Shown: positions 51,841 to 61,807, numbered from the stretch's first letter. The stretch is 64,000 bases of DNA from Fibrobacter sp. (GCA_012519985.1 JAAYPC010000262.1:1-64000); one strand, 5' to 3'. Notes: generated by a model not told the origin, from the letters alone. Numbers and translations are program-made.

Positions 51841-53883
51841 ATGTGTGGGATTGCAGGTATTTTTCATCCGGATCCATCCGTTACAGTTGATATTCATCAT
51901 CTGCAGAGTATGACCAGAGCTTTTGACTACCGTGGTCCGGATGATGAAGGATTTTTTGTGGAAAATAACATAGGTCTGGGACAGCGTCGGCTCAGCATTA
52001 TAGACCTTACCGGTGGTAAACAGCCTATGTGTAATGAAGATGGCAGTATATGGGTTGTTTTCAATGGAGAAATATTCAACTATCTTGAACTGATGGATTA
52101 TTTAAAGAGCAAGGGGCACCATTTCAGCTCCAGATCGGATACTGAGGTACTGGTTCACCTTTACGAAGAATACGGTGAGAATTTCGCCACTCATCTCAAT
52201 GGACAATTCGCCATTGCCCTGTGGGATAAGCGAAAACGTACCTTAATATTAGTACGTGACCGGGTTGGAATCTGCCCCTTATATTATACCCGATCCAAGG
52301 ATAGAGTTTTTCTCTTCGGATCCGAGATCAAATCCATTTTCTGCCATCCTGCAGTGCACCCTGAACTTGATTTCACCGGGTTAGAGCAGGTTTTTACTCT
52401 CTGGGTACCAGTTCCTCCCAGAACTGTGTTCAAAGGGATTACCGAGCTTAAGCCCGGTCATCTATTAAAAGTCACTGCAGAAACAGAGCAAATTAGCTGT
52501 TACTGGAAACTGAGTTTTCCCCATAGGGATCAGTACGATCAAAAGCCGCTGGAATATTACAAGAAGCAATTGCAGGAGCTTTTATATGATGCAGTGCGAC
52601 TGCGTTTGCGTTCCGATGTCACAGTAGCTGCGTATCTTAGCGGGGGATTGGATTCTTCTGTTGTCTCTGCTTTGGTCAAAAAGTATCACAACCGGGATCT
52701 TATCACCTTTTCTGTTTCTTTCAATGATTCTGCATTCGATGAGCGAAACTTTCAAAATGCTATGGTGGAATTTCTTAAAACCGACCACCGTAACGTAGAA
52801 GTCAACTATCAGAACATTGGAGAAGAATACTCTGAGGTTATCTGGCATTGCGAAACGCCACTGATCCGCACTGCACCAGCTCCGCTTTTTGCTCTTTCCA
52901 GACTGGTGTATGACAATCATATCAAAGTTGTTCTTACCGGTGAAGGAGCCGATGAATTCTTCGGTGGATACAACATTTTCAAGGAAAACCGTATCCGCAG
53001 GTTCTGGGCAAAATTTCCCTCTTCCAGATTCCGGCCTGCACTTCTCTCTCGTATATACCCTTATATTGGTGTGGATAAGGATAACCGTTTCTGGCAGAAT
53101 TTCTTTAAGAGACAGTTGACCGATACGGCAAATCCATTCTATTCACATTTAATACGCTGGTTCAACACATCCAGAATAAAAAGATTTTTTGCGCAAAAAT
53201 ATCGCAGCGCTTTCAATATGCAGAACATCTATGAGGAACTGGTTGCCTTCGCGGATCCTCAAATTGTCAACTGGGATCCGCTTTGTCAGGCACAATATCT
53301 GGAGATAACACTGTTCATGTCCGGATATCTTCTGTCATCCCAGGGTGATCGTATGATGATGGCACATTCGGTGGAAGGACGCTTTCCTTTTCTTGACCAT
53401 AGAATAATAGAGTTCGCTTCATCGATTCCTCCACAATTTAAGCTCAATTTGCTTAATGAAAAATATTTACTTAAAAAGGCGTTTACGGAGCTGATACCTC
53501 CAGAGGTCTTGAACAGGTCCAAACAACCCTACAGGGCTCCGATTTCTCAGTGTTTCTCTGAGAAAACAAACAATCTCTCCAGTATGGTACTCAGTGATGA
53601 TGCCCTGGAATGCTCCGGGCTTTTCGATATTGATTCTGTGAGGTTACTCAGGCAGAAAGCCAACAGTTCTGCTGCCGGTTTGTCTGAGGTGGATGAAATG
53701 GCGGTGGCAGGTATTGTCTCTACCCAGCTATTGTATCATCATTTTATTGCAGAGCTTGTACCATCACTTGGTTCGGATAAAATCCGGCTCAGTAATGAAA
53801 CTGGTACAGCAAAAGGACCCATTATTAATACTCTGACCAACCGCAGTTTATCGATACCTGTCAAATCTTCAGATCAGGGTTGA
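51841..53883 (+). CDS. asnB: Asparagine synthase (glutamine-hydrolysing) of the exopolysaccharide locus
   Basis: A 680-residue two-domain enzyme. The glutaminase domain starts with the catalytic Cys (MCGIAGIFHP) and has RLSIIDLTGGKQP and VFNGEIFN. The synthase domain has the ATP-binding AAYLSGGLDSSVV and the TGEGADEFFGGY segment. Being third in a Wza-Wzc-AsnB operon, it more likely amidates a sugar or glycan precursor than serves bulk asparagine synthesis. Such AsnB homologues are typical of exosortase-type and capsule loci. The stop codon lies inside a strong hairpin terminator. Confidence 0.9.
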   Translation: MCGIAGIFHPDPSVTVDIHHLQSMTRAFDYRGPDDEGFFVENNIGLGQRRLSIIDLTGGKQPMCNEDGSIWVVFNGEIFNYLELMDYLKSKGHHFSSRSDTEVLVHLYEEYGENFATHLNGQFAIALWDKRKRTLILVRDRVGICPLYYTRSKDRVFLFGSEIKSIFCHPAVHPELDFTGLEQVFTLWVPVPPRTVFKGITELKPGHLLKVTAETEQISCYWKLSFPHRDQYDQKPLEYYKKQLQELLYDAVRLRLRSDVTVAAYLSGGLDSSVVSALVKKYHNRDLITFSVSFNDSAFDERNFQNAMVEFLKTDHRNVEVNYQNIGEEYSEVIWHCETPLIRTAPAPLFALSRLVYDNHIKVVLTGEGADEFFGGYNIFKENRIRRFWAKFPSSRFRPALLSRIYPYIGVDKDNRFWQNFFKRQLTDTANPFYSHLIRWFNTSRIKRFFAQKYRSAFNMQNIYEELVAFADPQIVNWDPLCQAQYLEITLFMSGYLLSSQGDRMMMAHSVEGRFPFLDHRIIEFASSIPPQFKLNLLNEKYLLKKAFTELIPPEVLNRSKQPYRAPISQCFSEKTNNLSSMVLSDDALECSGLFDIDSVRLLRQKANSSAAGLSEVDEMAVAGIVSTQLLYHHFIAELVPSLGSDKIRLSNETGTAKGPIINTLTNRSLSIPVKSSDQG

Positions 53884-53900
53884 TTCTAAAACCCTGATCT
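53871..53900 (+). terminator. Hairpin terminator at the end of asnB
   Basis: AGATCAGGGTT and AACCCTGATCT form a perfect 11-bp stem around an 8-nt loop. The tail CTTCTCCCGTTTCTG is pyrimidine-rich but not a pure U-run. It overlaps the stop codon and precedes the next sigma-54 promoter. Confidence 0.7.
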
Positions 53901-53922
53901 CTTCTCCCGTTTCTGCTTTCTA

Positions 53923-53938
53923 TGGCAGGCTCTTTGCA
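53923..53938 (+). promoter_or_regulatory. Sigma-54 promoter of the deacetylase-like gene
   Basis: TGGCAGGCTCTTTGCA has the 10-nt GG-to-GC spacing and a perfect TTGCA. The predicted start is near 53949, about 50 nt before the ATG. Confidence 0.78.
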
Positions 53939-53999
53939 TATTATAATAGAAGAATACCTGACAAATTTTTACAAGAGAAAGGTAATCTGAGAGCTGGTG

Positions 54000-55160
54000 A
54001 TGTTTCGCTGGATAATAATAGCAGTATCAACCACAGCAGTTTTCCTTTTCCTCTGGCTGCTTCTCAATTCATTACGCAGGTTCAGATGGCTTCTCATTTC
54101 ACGCCGTTTATCCGTTAGAGCCAGCAGGGTTCAAGATGAACCTGTTAATATTTATCTGGCTATCTGCGATCATTATCAACCATTCTGGGGGCAAGTCTCT
54201 CAGGAAATAGCCGAACATAGGGTTGTAACCTGGTGCAGGGAGTATCCACGGGTAGCCCGTGATCACATGGACTTCAGAGGAAGGCATCCTGTACACACAT
54301 TCTTTTATTCTGAGCAGGACTATAACCCTAACCTGCTCGATTCAATTTACAAATTGCACAAAGATGGATTCTGTGATGTTGAATTGTTGCTGGCGCACAG
54401 TAACGATTCTCCTCAGAATTTTAAGCGTAAAATCGAAGAGTTCAGAGATGTCCTCTTTCATCACCATGGACTTCTCAGGAAAGATTCCAGTGGGAACATT
54501 GTCTATGGATTTATTCATGGTTACTGGGCGTTAAACAACTCCCGGCCAGACGGACGGTTCTGTGGAGTAGACCATGAAATACCGATCTTAAAGGAGACAG
54601 GATGTTACGCTGATTTTACCTTCCCTTCGGCACCGGATATTACCCAACCTTTAGTAGTAAACAGTATCTATTTTGCAGCCGATGTACCAGGACAAGCAAA
54701 GGCCCATGAACGCGGGTATGCTGCAAAAAGAAATAACTGGTCCGAAAAAGATCTCTTGTTAATTCAGGGGCCATTGACTTTAAACTGGAAAAACCGCAGG
54801 TATAAGATTTTCCCCACCATTGAACATGGAGGCTTGAGCTATACAGCAAGGTTTCATCCTGACAGAGCCGCCTGTTGGCTGAAAACTGCTGTCTCTATCT
54901 CCGAAATCCCCGGCCATATTTTCATAAAACTTTTCACTCATGGTGCTATCGATCAGACCATCAGGTATCTGTTTAATGAAGATGGCTTTGCTGAGTTGTG
55001 GAGTTTTATGGAAAACAAGTATAATGATGGTAAAAATTACAGACTCTATTATGTATCCGCTTATGAAATGTTCAATATCATTAAAAATTTGTGCCTGAAT
55101 TCCAAGGCAATTTCCACTTACACTGGTTTACCTAAGAAAGATTTGGATCATCTCTTATAG
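54000..55160 (+). CDS. Membrane-anchored polysaccharide deacetylase-like protein
   Basis: A 386-residue protein with an N-terminal helix (IIIAVSTTAVFLFLWLLL) and a large domain resembling the NodB/polysaccharide deacetylase fold: LAICDHYQPFWG (possible metal Asp/His), IHGYWALNNS and GCYADFTFPSAPD, then FIKLFTHGA and a YVSAYEMFNIIKN end as in deacetylases of exosortase-type loci. Canonical metal ligands could not all be assigned. It is transcribed from its own sigma-54 promoter and probably modifies the exopolysaccharide. ATG 54000 follows an in-frame GTG. Confidence 0.6.
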   Translation: MFRWIIIAVSTTAVFLFLWLLLNSLRRFRWLLISRRLSVRASRVQDEPVNIYLAICDHYQPFWGQVSQEIAEHRVVTWCREYPRVARDHMDFRGRHPVHTFFYSEQDYNPNLLDSIYKLHKDGFCDVELLLAHSNDSPQNFKRKIEEFRDVLFHHHGLLRKDSSGNIVYGFIHGYWALNNSRPDGRFCGVDHEIPILKETGCYADFTFPSAPDITQPLVVNSIYFAADVPGQAKAHERGYAAKRNNWSEKDLLLIQGPLTLNWKNRRYKIFPTIEHGGLSYTARFHPDRAACWLKTAVSISEIPGHIFIKLFTHGAIDQTIRYLFNEDGFAELWSFMENKYNDGKNYRLYYVSAYEMFNIIKNLCLNSKAISTYTGLPKKDLDHLL

Positions 55161-55289
55161 TAAAGAATAATATTGAACCTGAATCGTAGGCTTGTTAAAA
55201 GATTAGTGTCCAATTTAGGTTAAACATTCTTTATTTGGAAGAATAGTGATCAAGTAGTATTTTTGGGTATCGTGGAGAATCTTAGTTAA

Positions 55290-56849
55290 ATGCCAGCTCA
55301 AATAAAGACAGAACTCAGTTTTAATGGTTTGACCGCCCTTTATCAGATTGCCCATTTTCTTGCCTCCGGTCAGGATCTTGAAGTGATAATGACCAAAATT
55401 TTAGAGATCCTTGAAAATAATGTAGGGATGAGTAGAGGGATGATTACTATACTTAGCCCTAATAACGAGGAACTTGCTGTTGATGTAGCAAGGGGGATTT
55501 CTGAGAGCGACAAGAAAAAAGGCAAGTATCGTCCTGGAGAAGGGATAACCGGCAAAGTGGTTGCTACCGGAAGACCAATTGCAATTCCGACTCTTAATCA
55601 AGAACCGACATTTCTTGACAGAACCGGAGCGCGCAAAGGGCTTAACCATTCCGATCTTGCTTTTTTGTGTGTTCCAATCAAAACCGGTGACATGGTAATC
55701 GGAGCTTTGTCTGTAGATCGGGTTGCGGTGGAGGATGCAGTTACACTGGAAGGTGAGCTCCGTTTTCTGGAAGCTGTGGCGGATCTAATAGCACAGGTAG
55801 TTCAGGTAAGAAGAAAAAACTATGACCGGATTCATGCTCTTGAAAAAGAAAATCTGGAACTTCGGCGCACACTGGAGGATAAGGGCAAACCAGATCTGAT
55901 GATAGGTAACAGCAGTTCGATGCGTGAAGTATACCGTCAGATCGGGCAGGTTGCCCCTTCATTAACTACGGTTACCATACGTGGTGAAACCGGAACCGGT
56001 AAGGAACTGGTAGCCAGAGCTATTCATCAAAAAAGTCCCTGCAGCAAGGGGCCGTTTGTGGCTGTAAACTGCGCCGCACTTCCTGAATCCTTACTGGAGA
56101 GTGAGCTTTTTGGGCACGAAAAGGGTTCATTTACAGGTGCTACAGCCAGAAGAATCGGTCGTTTTGAAGCGGCTGATAATGGGACTTTGTTTCTGGATGA
56201 GATTGGAGAAATGTCGCTTTCTGCACAGAGTCGTCTTCTTAGAGCAATACAGGAAAAGGAGTTCCAGAGAGTAGGCGGTTCTGAATCGATTCGGGTTAAT
56301 GTAAGACTTATTTGTGCTACAAACCGGGATCTGGAAACTGATGTCAAAGAGAACCGTTTTAGAGAAGATCTTTATTACAGAATCAATGTTTTTAGCATCG
56401 CACTTCCACCGTTGAGGGAGCGGGGTGCTGATGTACTTTTACTGGCTGACTATTTTGTCAAAAAATACTGCCAGCTTCATGACAGAAATATCCAGAGGAT
56501 CTCAACTCCTGCCATCGATATGCTTTCTGCTTATCACTGGCCTGGCAATGTCAGAGAGTTAGAAAATGTGATTGAACGGGCAGTAATCGTTGCCACTGCG
56601 GACGTGATCGAGGGTAAGGATCTACCCCCTACTCTTCAGATGAAGGATGTCGCTTTGCAGGGTAAGCGGAACGATTCATTTGAGAATCTGGTAGCTGCAT
56701 ATGAACGCACCCTGATCTTGGATGCACTCAAAGACACCGGTGGAAATCAGACAGAAGCTGCAAAAGTACTTGGAACCACAAAACGTATCATCCAGTATAA
56801 AATCAACAAATATCAGATTGATTGTTCTCGTTTCCGTCGCAGTGAATAA
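55290..56849 (+). CDS. NifA-like sigma-54-dependent transcriptional activator, copy 1
   Basis: A 519-residue enhancer-binding protein. It has an N-terminal GAF domain (about residues 10-170, with [20 protein letters not shown]) and a short coiled linker. The AAA+ domain shows Walker A GETGTGKE, the sigma-54 contact loop GSFTGA instead of the usual GAFTGA, and [10 protein letters not shown] Fis-type helix-turn-helix closes it ([20 protein letters not shown]). The GAF domain suggests a small-molecule or redox signal. It lies between the exopolysaccharide genes and its own paralogue. No sigma-54 promoter of its own was found. Confidence 0.92.
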   Translation: MPAQIKTELSFNGLTALYQIAHFLASGQDLEVIMTKILEILENNVGMSRGMITILSPNNEELAVDVARGISESDKKKGKYRPGEGITGKVVATGRPIAIPTLNQEPTFLDRTGARKGLNHSDLAFLCVPIKTGDMVIGALSVDRVAVEDAVTLEGELRFLEAVADLIAQVVQVRRKNYDRIHALEKENLELRRTLEDKGKPDLMIGNSSSMREVYRQIGQVAPSLTTVTIRGETGTGKELVARAIHQKSPCSKGPFVAVNCAALPESLLESELFGHEKGSFTGATARRIGRFEAADNGTLFLDEIGEMSLSAQSRLLRAIQEKEFQRVGGSESIRVNVRLICATNRDLETDVKENRFREDLYYRINVFSIALPPLRERGADVLLLADYFVKKYCQLHDRNIQRISTPAIDMLSAYHWPGNVRELENVIERAVIVATADVIEGKDLPPTLQMKDVALQGKRNDSFENLVAAYERTLILDALKDTGGNQTEAAKVLGTTKRIIQYKINKYQIDCSRFRRSE

Positions 56850-57276
56850 TCCCGGAAGGCATTCGCAAATTTCCTGTTCTTAAACCCATATTGCCCATTA
56901 GACAGGGACTTAAATTAAGCCCGACCAGGCAAACCTGTTGGTTGCTCCGGTAAGCCCTCAGTGACAGTCAATTCGGTGCGTCCTCGCTCTCCATTACTTT
57001 GACGAGCCCTCGTTATCTGTCACTTCGACGAGCTTGCGAGGAGAAGTCTTTTCAATGGGACAAAAATTATGGGCCCGATCCACTCTGCCAGGTACAAAAC
57101 CGGTTACTGTCTACTGGAAAATTGGGTTAAAAAAGCAACAGTTTTGTTCCTCTTTTTATCATCTTTGCTACAATTTTGTACCCATCAATCATCCTTCATC
57201 TCTTAACATGGATATTGATGCCCTTTTTTTATTCTATTTAGTCTTTTCTACTGAGCTGAAGATTAAATAAAAAATA
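56850..57276. other. Intergenic region upstream of the second NifA-like gene
   Basis: No gene is visible; the 78-residue track ORF here is judged a shadow. The segment 56960-57050 contains a dispersed-repeat-like stretch (TGTCACTTCGACGAGCTTGC). Two dyads, AACA-GTTT-TGTT (57137-57148) and TACAA-TT-TTGTA (57169-57180), lie about 100-140 bp upstream of the -24 box and are candidate activator sites. Confidence 0.4.
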
Positions 57277-57292
57277 TGGCTCAAGCTTTGCA
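57277..57292 (+). promoter_or_regulatory. Sigma-54 promoter of the second NifA-like gene
   Basis: TGGCTCAAGCTTTGCA has the correct 10-nt spacing and a perfect TTTGCA end. The predicted start is near 57303; the ATG is at 57365. Confidence 0.72.
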
Positions 57293-57364
57293 TATATCCC
57301 CGCATGTACCGAACAAAACCGATAGCATTTTTCCGGGCCTGTGATGTAACTGTTAACCATCATT

Positions 57365-58939
57365 ATGACATGTAATCATTTTGAAGATTCCAAAATCAAT
57401 CTGAGTTTTAATGGCTTGATGGTGCTCTATCAGATTGCCAGAATCCTTAACACAGGAGGACCATTAAGCAATTGTATGATGGAAGTCCTTCGGGCATTGC
57501 AGGATCTGGCATCGATGAACCGGGGAATGATATCTCTGCTCAATGCCTCTGGTGATAAATTGACCGTAGATGTAGCATATGGAATACCCGATTATCTGCG
57601 GCAAAAAGGTAAATACCGATTGGGTGAAGGAATTACCGGTCAAGTAGCAAAAACTGGACAAGCAGTAATTATCTCCAGACTTGAAAATGAACCAGCTTTT
57701 CTTGATCGTACCGGAGCGAGAAAGAATTTAAAGCTTTCTGATCTGGCGTTTCTATGTGTACCAATAAAGATTTCTGATAAAGTAATTGGAGTCCTTTCGG
57801 TAGACCGGGTAGTATTGGATCAGGATGTTACTTTAGAGAATGAGTTACATTTTCTGGAGGCAGTATCGAATCTGATATCACAGGTAGTTGAACAGAGGCG
57901 TCGACAGACCGAACAAATATCTGCACTGGAGAATGAGAACAAAGAACTCAGGCAGATACTGGAAAACAGAGGGCGTCCTGACCAGATGATTGGCAACAGC
58001 AATTCCATGCGTGAAGTATATCGTTACATAGCTCAGGTTGCTCCCTCTACTACAACGGTGCTTATCAGAGGAGAAACCGGAACCGGTAAAGAGTTAGTGG
58101 CACGTGCCATACACCAGAAAAGCGCTCTTCGTGAAGGGCCTTTTATCGCAGTAAACTGTGCTGCACTTCCTGAGTCTCTGCTGGAAAGTGAGTTGTTCGG
58201 ACATGAGAAGGGAGCCTTTACAGGAGCACTCAGTACCAGAATTGGCAAATTTGAAGCGGCGCAGAATGGTACGCTCTTTCTGGATGAGATCGGTGAGTTG
58301 AGTCTGAGTGCACAGGGTCGGCTTCTCAGAGCGATTCAGGAGAAGGAGTTTCAAAGAGTAGGCAGTATGGAAAATATCAGGCTCAATGTGCGGCTGATCG
58401 CTGCTACCAATCGCAATCTGGAAAAAGACGTGCAAGAAAAACGGTTCAGAGAGGATCTGTTTTACCGTCTGAACGTGTTTACAATTGTTTTACCTCCTTT
58501 GAGAGAAAGAGGTGCAGATATACTCCTTCTTTCAGATCACTTTGTAAGAAAGTATTCGAAACTTCACATGAAACAGGTGGAAAGGATCTCTACCGGGGCA
58601 ATCGAACTGCTTTCTTCTTACAACTGGCCTGGTAATATAAGAGAGTTGGAGAATGTGATCGAGCGTGCTGTATTAGTTTGTGAAGATAATGTGATAAAGG
58701 GTCACGATCTTCCCAGAATTCTTCCGCAGACAAACAGGATAAAAAGTTCAATCAGGAAATCCGGTACATTTGAAAACCTGGTAGCCTCTTATGAGAAAGA
58801 GCTTATCATAGAAGCTTTGAAAGACTGTAAAGGCAATCAGACAAATGCTGCAAAACTTCTACAGACCACCAAAAGAGTTATTCAGTACAAAATCGACAAA
58901 TATGGGATAGATTACCGCAAATACCGCAAAAGTGCGTGA
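57365..58939 (+). CDS. NifA-like sigma-54-dependent transcriptional activator, copy 2
   Basis: A 524-residue paralogue of the preceding gene with the same GAF-AAA+-Fis layout. The GAF part has [19 protein letters not shown], the AAA+ part GETGTGKE, a canonical GAFTGA loop and LFLDEIGEL, and the HTH is [20 protein letters not shown]. The two copies are strongly similar over their whole length, so the pair arose by tandem duplication. This copy is itself preceded by a sigma-54 promoter, suggesting auto- or cross-activation. It lies upstream of amtB-glnK, a classic target class for NifA/NtrC-type activators. Confidence 0.93.
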   Translation: MTCNHFEDSKINLSFNGLMVLYQIARILNTGGPLSNCMMEVLRALQDLASMNRGMISLLNASGDKLTVDVAYGIPDYLRQKGKYRLGEGITGQVAKTGQAVIISRLENEPAFLDRTGARKNLKLSDLAFLCVPIKISDKVIGVLSVDRVVLDQDVTLENELHFLEAVSNLISQVVEQRRRQTEQISALENENKELRQILENRGRPDQMIGNSNSMREVYRYIAQVAPSTTTVLIRGETGTGKELVARAIHQKSALREGPFIAVNCAALPESLLESELFGHEKGAFTGALSTRIGKFEAAQNGTLFLDEIGELSLSAQGRLLRAIQEKEFQRVGSMENIRLNVRLIAATNRNLEKDVQEKRFREDLFYRLNVFTIVLPPLRERGADILLLSDHFVRKYSKLHMKQVERISTGAIELLSSYNWPGNIRELENVIERAVLVCEDNVIKGHDLPRILPQTNRIKSSIRKSGTFENLVASYEKELIIEALKDCKGNQTNAAKLLQTTKRVIQYKIDKYGIDYRKYRKSA

Positions 58940-59385
58940 TCTGAAAAAATCGAATCGCTTTCTGATATTTTGCACATTCCATATTAGTGAAATAACATCC
59001 AATAATTACCTGGAATTGTAACTACTCAGGAATGTGGTGGTAAAAAGGGTAATAATTTCAAATCAGAAAAAAAATAAGAACCAATATCAAAACAATATCT
59101 AATCAGAAGTAATCTGGGAAAAAATATCTAAACGAAGAACGGAATGGAAAAAGCTCCAAATTTTTCCGGGCTTATCTGATTATGTATTGCTTCTGATTCT
59201 TTTGACGATTGTTTCTGATTTCTCACCAGTCTTTTGCTCAATACACTAAACCTAATTCGGATGAGTTTAGATTTTTCTCCAACCCCAATTCTTTAATGAT
59301 ACTTTCTTGTAATACACTTTGGTATTTCGCACAAAATTGTCTCCTGAAAATCTTCACAGTCCCCCAAATTAAAACAAATGATAGT
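58940..59385. other. Intergenic region upstream of amtB
   Basis: About 450 bp of AT-rich DNA without a convincing gene (the 78-residue track ORF is rejected). The dyad ACAA-AA-TTGT at 59331-59340 lies about 50 bp before the -24 box. No TGT-N10-ACA site was found by eye. Confidence 0.4.
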
Positions 59386-59401
59386 TGGTATAATTGTTGC
59401 A
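59386..59401 (+). promoter_or_regulatory. Sigma-54 promoter of amtB-glnK
   Basis: TGGTATAATTGTTGCA keeps the essential GG and GC with 10 nt between them, and TTGCA is perfect. The predicted start is near 59412, 60 nt before the ATG. Confidence 0.75.
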
Positions 59402-59472
59402 TAAAATGGCAAGGCAGAACAAATGACCCGGGATCTTGTTTTTAACAGAATTTTTTTTTAGGGAGGATGTAA

Positions 59473-60888
59473 ATGGTAAAGCTAAGTAAAGGAGCTACCT
59501 TGCTTTTGGTAGCATCTGCGGGTACCATATTAGCTGATGATGGAACCAGCTATAATATGGTAGATACTTTATGGGTATTGATAGCAGCATTTCTGGTGTT
59601 TTTCATGAATGCCGGTTTTGCTTTTGTAGAAAGTGGTTTCTGCCGTGCCAAGAATGTAGTTAATATTCTGGCCAAAAACTTTATAGTCTTTGCAATTGCA
59701 GCTGTAGCCTATTGGGCTATAGGCTACGGATTTATGTTTGGAAATGGAACCATAATTGGAACCGATTCTTTTCTGGTAAATGAGACTGCAAACAGTCCGG
59801 TAAGCAATATACCTCCATTTGTTTTTTTCTTTTTTCAACTTGCATTTGCCGCGGCAGGGTGTTCCATAATTTCAGGAGCAGTAGCAGAGCGGATTAAACT
59901 GATCTCTTTCTTAGTATTTGGGACACTGATGGTGGCATTCATCTATCCATTGACAGGACACTGGATCTGGGGAGGCGGCTGGCTTTCAGGGCTTGGATTT
60001 TATGATTTTGCCGGCTCTACTGCGGTTCATTCGGTTGGAGGCTGGTGTGCACTTACCGGTATTATTCTTCTGGGGCCCCGTATTGGTAAATACCGCAAGG
60101 ATGGCTCGCAGCATGCAATACTGGGCCACTCCATTCCTCTGGCTACGCTGGGTGGTTTTATTCTATGGCTAGGATGGTTTGGATTCAATCCGGGAAGCCA
60201 GCTTGCCATGGATGCTAATGTTCCACGGATTGCCTTAACCACTGCACTGGCATCCTGTACCGGAATTCTGGGAGCAATGATTACATCATGGCTTTCCAGA
60301 GGTAAACCTGATCTTTCCATGATAATAAATGGCTGTCTGGCAGGATTGGTGGCAATAACCGCTCCTTGCGCAGTAGTCACTCCGGTTGGTTCGGTGATTA
60401 TAGGCTTAATTGCCGGAATAATTGTGGTATTCTCAGTATATACCTTTGATAAATTTCAACTTGACGATCCAGTTGGAGCGACATCTGTTCACCTTGTCAA
60501 TGGTATCTGGGGCACATTGGCTGTAGGTCTCTTTGCCTCACCAAAATATTTCGATGGTAAAGCCGGTCTTTTTTACGGAGGTGGAGCTGCACAATTAGGA
60601 ATCCAGTTGTTAGGTGTTCTGTCTGTTGCAGTGGCTATACTGATTGGTTCATTTTTGCTCTGGAGTATCATCAAAGCAGTTTTCGGATTAAGAGTATCAC
60701 GAGAAGAAGAAATTGGTGGACTTGATGTTGGTGAAATGGGGCTGGAAGGATACAGTGGATTCCAGATTTTCACCACCGAAGATATCAGCCCATTAACTAC
60801 AAATGAACCAACTAAGAATGCAACATCATTTAAGGAGGTAAGAAATGAAACTGGTAGTGGCAGTTATTCAGCCAACAAAGCTGCCTGA
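59473..60888 (+). CDS. amtB: Ammonium transporter AmtB
   Basis: A 471-residue Amt/MEP/Rh transporter. After a signal-like first segment ([17 protein letters not shown]), the transporter core begins [20 protein letters not shown]. The family signature is visible as [17 protein letters not shown], with a pore histidine, and the second conserved pore His lies in [18 protein letters not shown] precedes the ATG. The 3' end overlaps glnK by 44 nt. Position downstream of a sigma-54 promoter and NifA-like activators indicates nitrogen-limited expression. Confidence 0.95.
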   Translation: MVKLSKGATLLLVASAGTILADDGTSYNMVDTLWVLIAAFLVFFMNAGFAFVESGFCRAKNVVNILAKNFIVFAIAAVAYWAIGYGFMFGNGTIIGTDSFLVNETANSPVSNIPPFVFFFFQLAFAAAGCSIISGAVAERIKLISFLVFGTLMVAFIYPLTGHWIWGGGWLSGLGFYDFAGSTAVHSVGGWCALTGIILLGPRIGKYRKDGSQHAILGHSIPLATLGGFILWLGWFGFNPGSQLAMDANVPRIALTTALASCTGILGAMITSWLSRGKPDLSMIINGCLAGLVAITAPCAVVTPVGSVIIGLIAGIIVVFSVYTFDKFQLDDPVGATSVHLVNGIWGTLAVGLFASPKYFDGKAGLFYGGGAAQLGIQLLGVLSVAVAILIGSFLLWSIIKAVFGLRVSREEEIGGLDVGEMGLEGYSGFQIFTTEDISPLTTNEPTKNATSFKEVRNETGSGSYSANKAA

Positions 60889-61186
60889 TGTCAAAAGAGC
60901 ACTTTTTGAGGCTGATGTTCGTAAAATGACTGTAACAAATGTTATCGGCTGCGGGCAACAGGGCGGTTATACCGAAAGCTACAGGGGCAGTATAATAGAA
61001 GTCAATTTACTAAAGAAGATAAGAATAGAAATTGCAGTAAACGAGAATTTCGTTAAACCGACTATTGATGCTATTATCAAAGGTGCAAGAACTGGTAACA
61101 TTGGTGATGGCAAAATATTTATTCTGGATCTACCCCAGTGTATCCGTATCCGCACTGGTGAAGAAGGAAATGAAGCAATTGGGTGA
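60845..61186 (+). CDS. glnK: PII nitrogen regulatory protein (GlnK/GlnB type)
   Basis: A 113-residue PII protein that gates AmtB and senses ATP/ADP and 2-oxoglutarate. The T-loop region reads [21 protein letters not shown], and the C-terminal ATP-site segments are [10 protein letters not shown] and [10 protein letters not shown]. By alignment to E. coli GlnB, Tyr46 is kept but position 51, the uridylylation tyrosine, is Ile. Regulation is thus likely by nucleotide binding rather than uridylylation. AAGGAGGT lies inside amtB just before the ATG, making the 44-nt overlap credible. Confidence 0.94.
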   Translation: MKLVVAVIQPTKLPDVKRALFEADVRKMTVTNVIGCGQQGGYTESYRGSIIEVNLLKKIRIEIAVNENFVKPTIDAIIKGARTGNIGDGKIFILDLPQCIRIRTGEEGNEAIG

Positions 61187-61489
61187 AATACTACCTCAAG
61201 GAGGAGGACGTTAGTCCTCCGCCCTCTTAAACCACCATACGTACGGTTAGTTATTTGGCTTTTCGTAACAGGTTAATGATCAGATACAATTATGTCATAC
61301 AGTAAACAAGTCCAATTTGGCCGAAATGGTATTCGGGAAGCGCCTTTTATTGAGTCCCTCAATTATCAGTTGCACTGATCGACACTATTCAAACAATTAC
61401 GCTACTAAAAGCTTAAGCAAAATAAAACCAAAGTCGATATTTAATATACGGAAACGAACTGAAAATAGATACAAACCAGGGATGGTAAA
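61187..61489. other. Intergenic region after glnK with hairpin
   Basis: A perfect hairpin GGAGGAC-GTTA-GTCCTCC at 61203-61220 may end the amtB-glnK transcript, although no U-run follows. The next 40 nt (GCCCTCTTAAACCACCATAC) resemble dispersed debris sometimes seen near retroelements; this is from memory only. No gene is present. Confidence 0.4.
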
Positions 61490-61678
61490 ATGAAAGACAC
61501 AGTCCACAATTCAATTAAGAAGGGCCGCTTTCTATGGATGGAAAGCCCGGCTAAAGAGAAATACGTTGCATCGTTGAAGAAAAAAGTTGAAAGCGGCTAT
61601 TATTTTTCAGAATTAATTTTGACCAAAATCGTTGATGAGCTGGCACCGATCATCTCAGAGATAGTCCCAAATGAATGA
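61490..61678 (+). CDS. Small FlgM-like protein
   Basis: A 62-residue protein. The segment KEKYVASLKKKVESGYYFSEL with a following helix (ILTKIVDELAPII) resembles the sigma-28-binding C-terminus of anti-sigma factor FlgM, where a LK..I..G.Y..d...iA....l pattern is usual. AGGGATGGT precedes the ATG. There are no flagellar neighbours except the isolated fliN 21 kb away. Alternatively it is an unrelated small helical protein. Assignment is by pattern only. Confidence 0.5.
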   Translation: MKDTVHNSIKKGRFLWMESPAKEKYVASLKKKVESGYYFSELILTKIVDELAPIISEIVPNE

Positions 61679-61807
61679 GATTAAAAACGGAGTGGCATTT
61701 TTAAGGGCTAACGGTATCTATGATCGATCCTGCAAAAATATCAAAGGTCCCTGACAATCAGATAGAGACCTTCAGATATTTTTAAGGGAGAGGAGTAAGC
61801 GCCTCTC

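Noticed and set aside
57034-57270. 78-residue plus ORF before the second activator
   Set aside because: It begins inside a dispersed-repeat-like stretch and has no family features.
61195-61250. Group II intron or retroelement remnant
   Set aside because: The CCCTCTTAAACCACCATACG stretch only recalls such debris from memory; there is no domain V, reverse transcriptase or boundary to support it.
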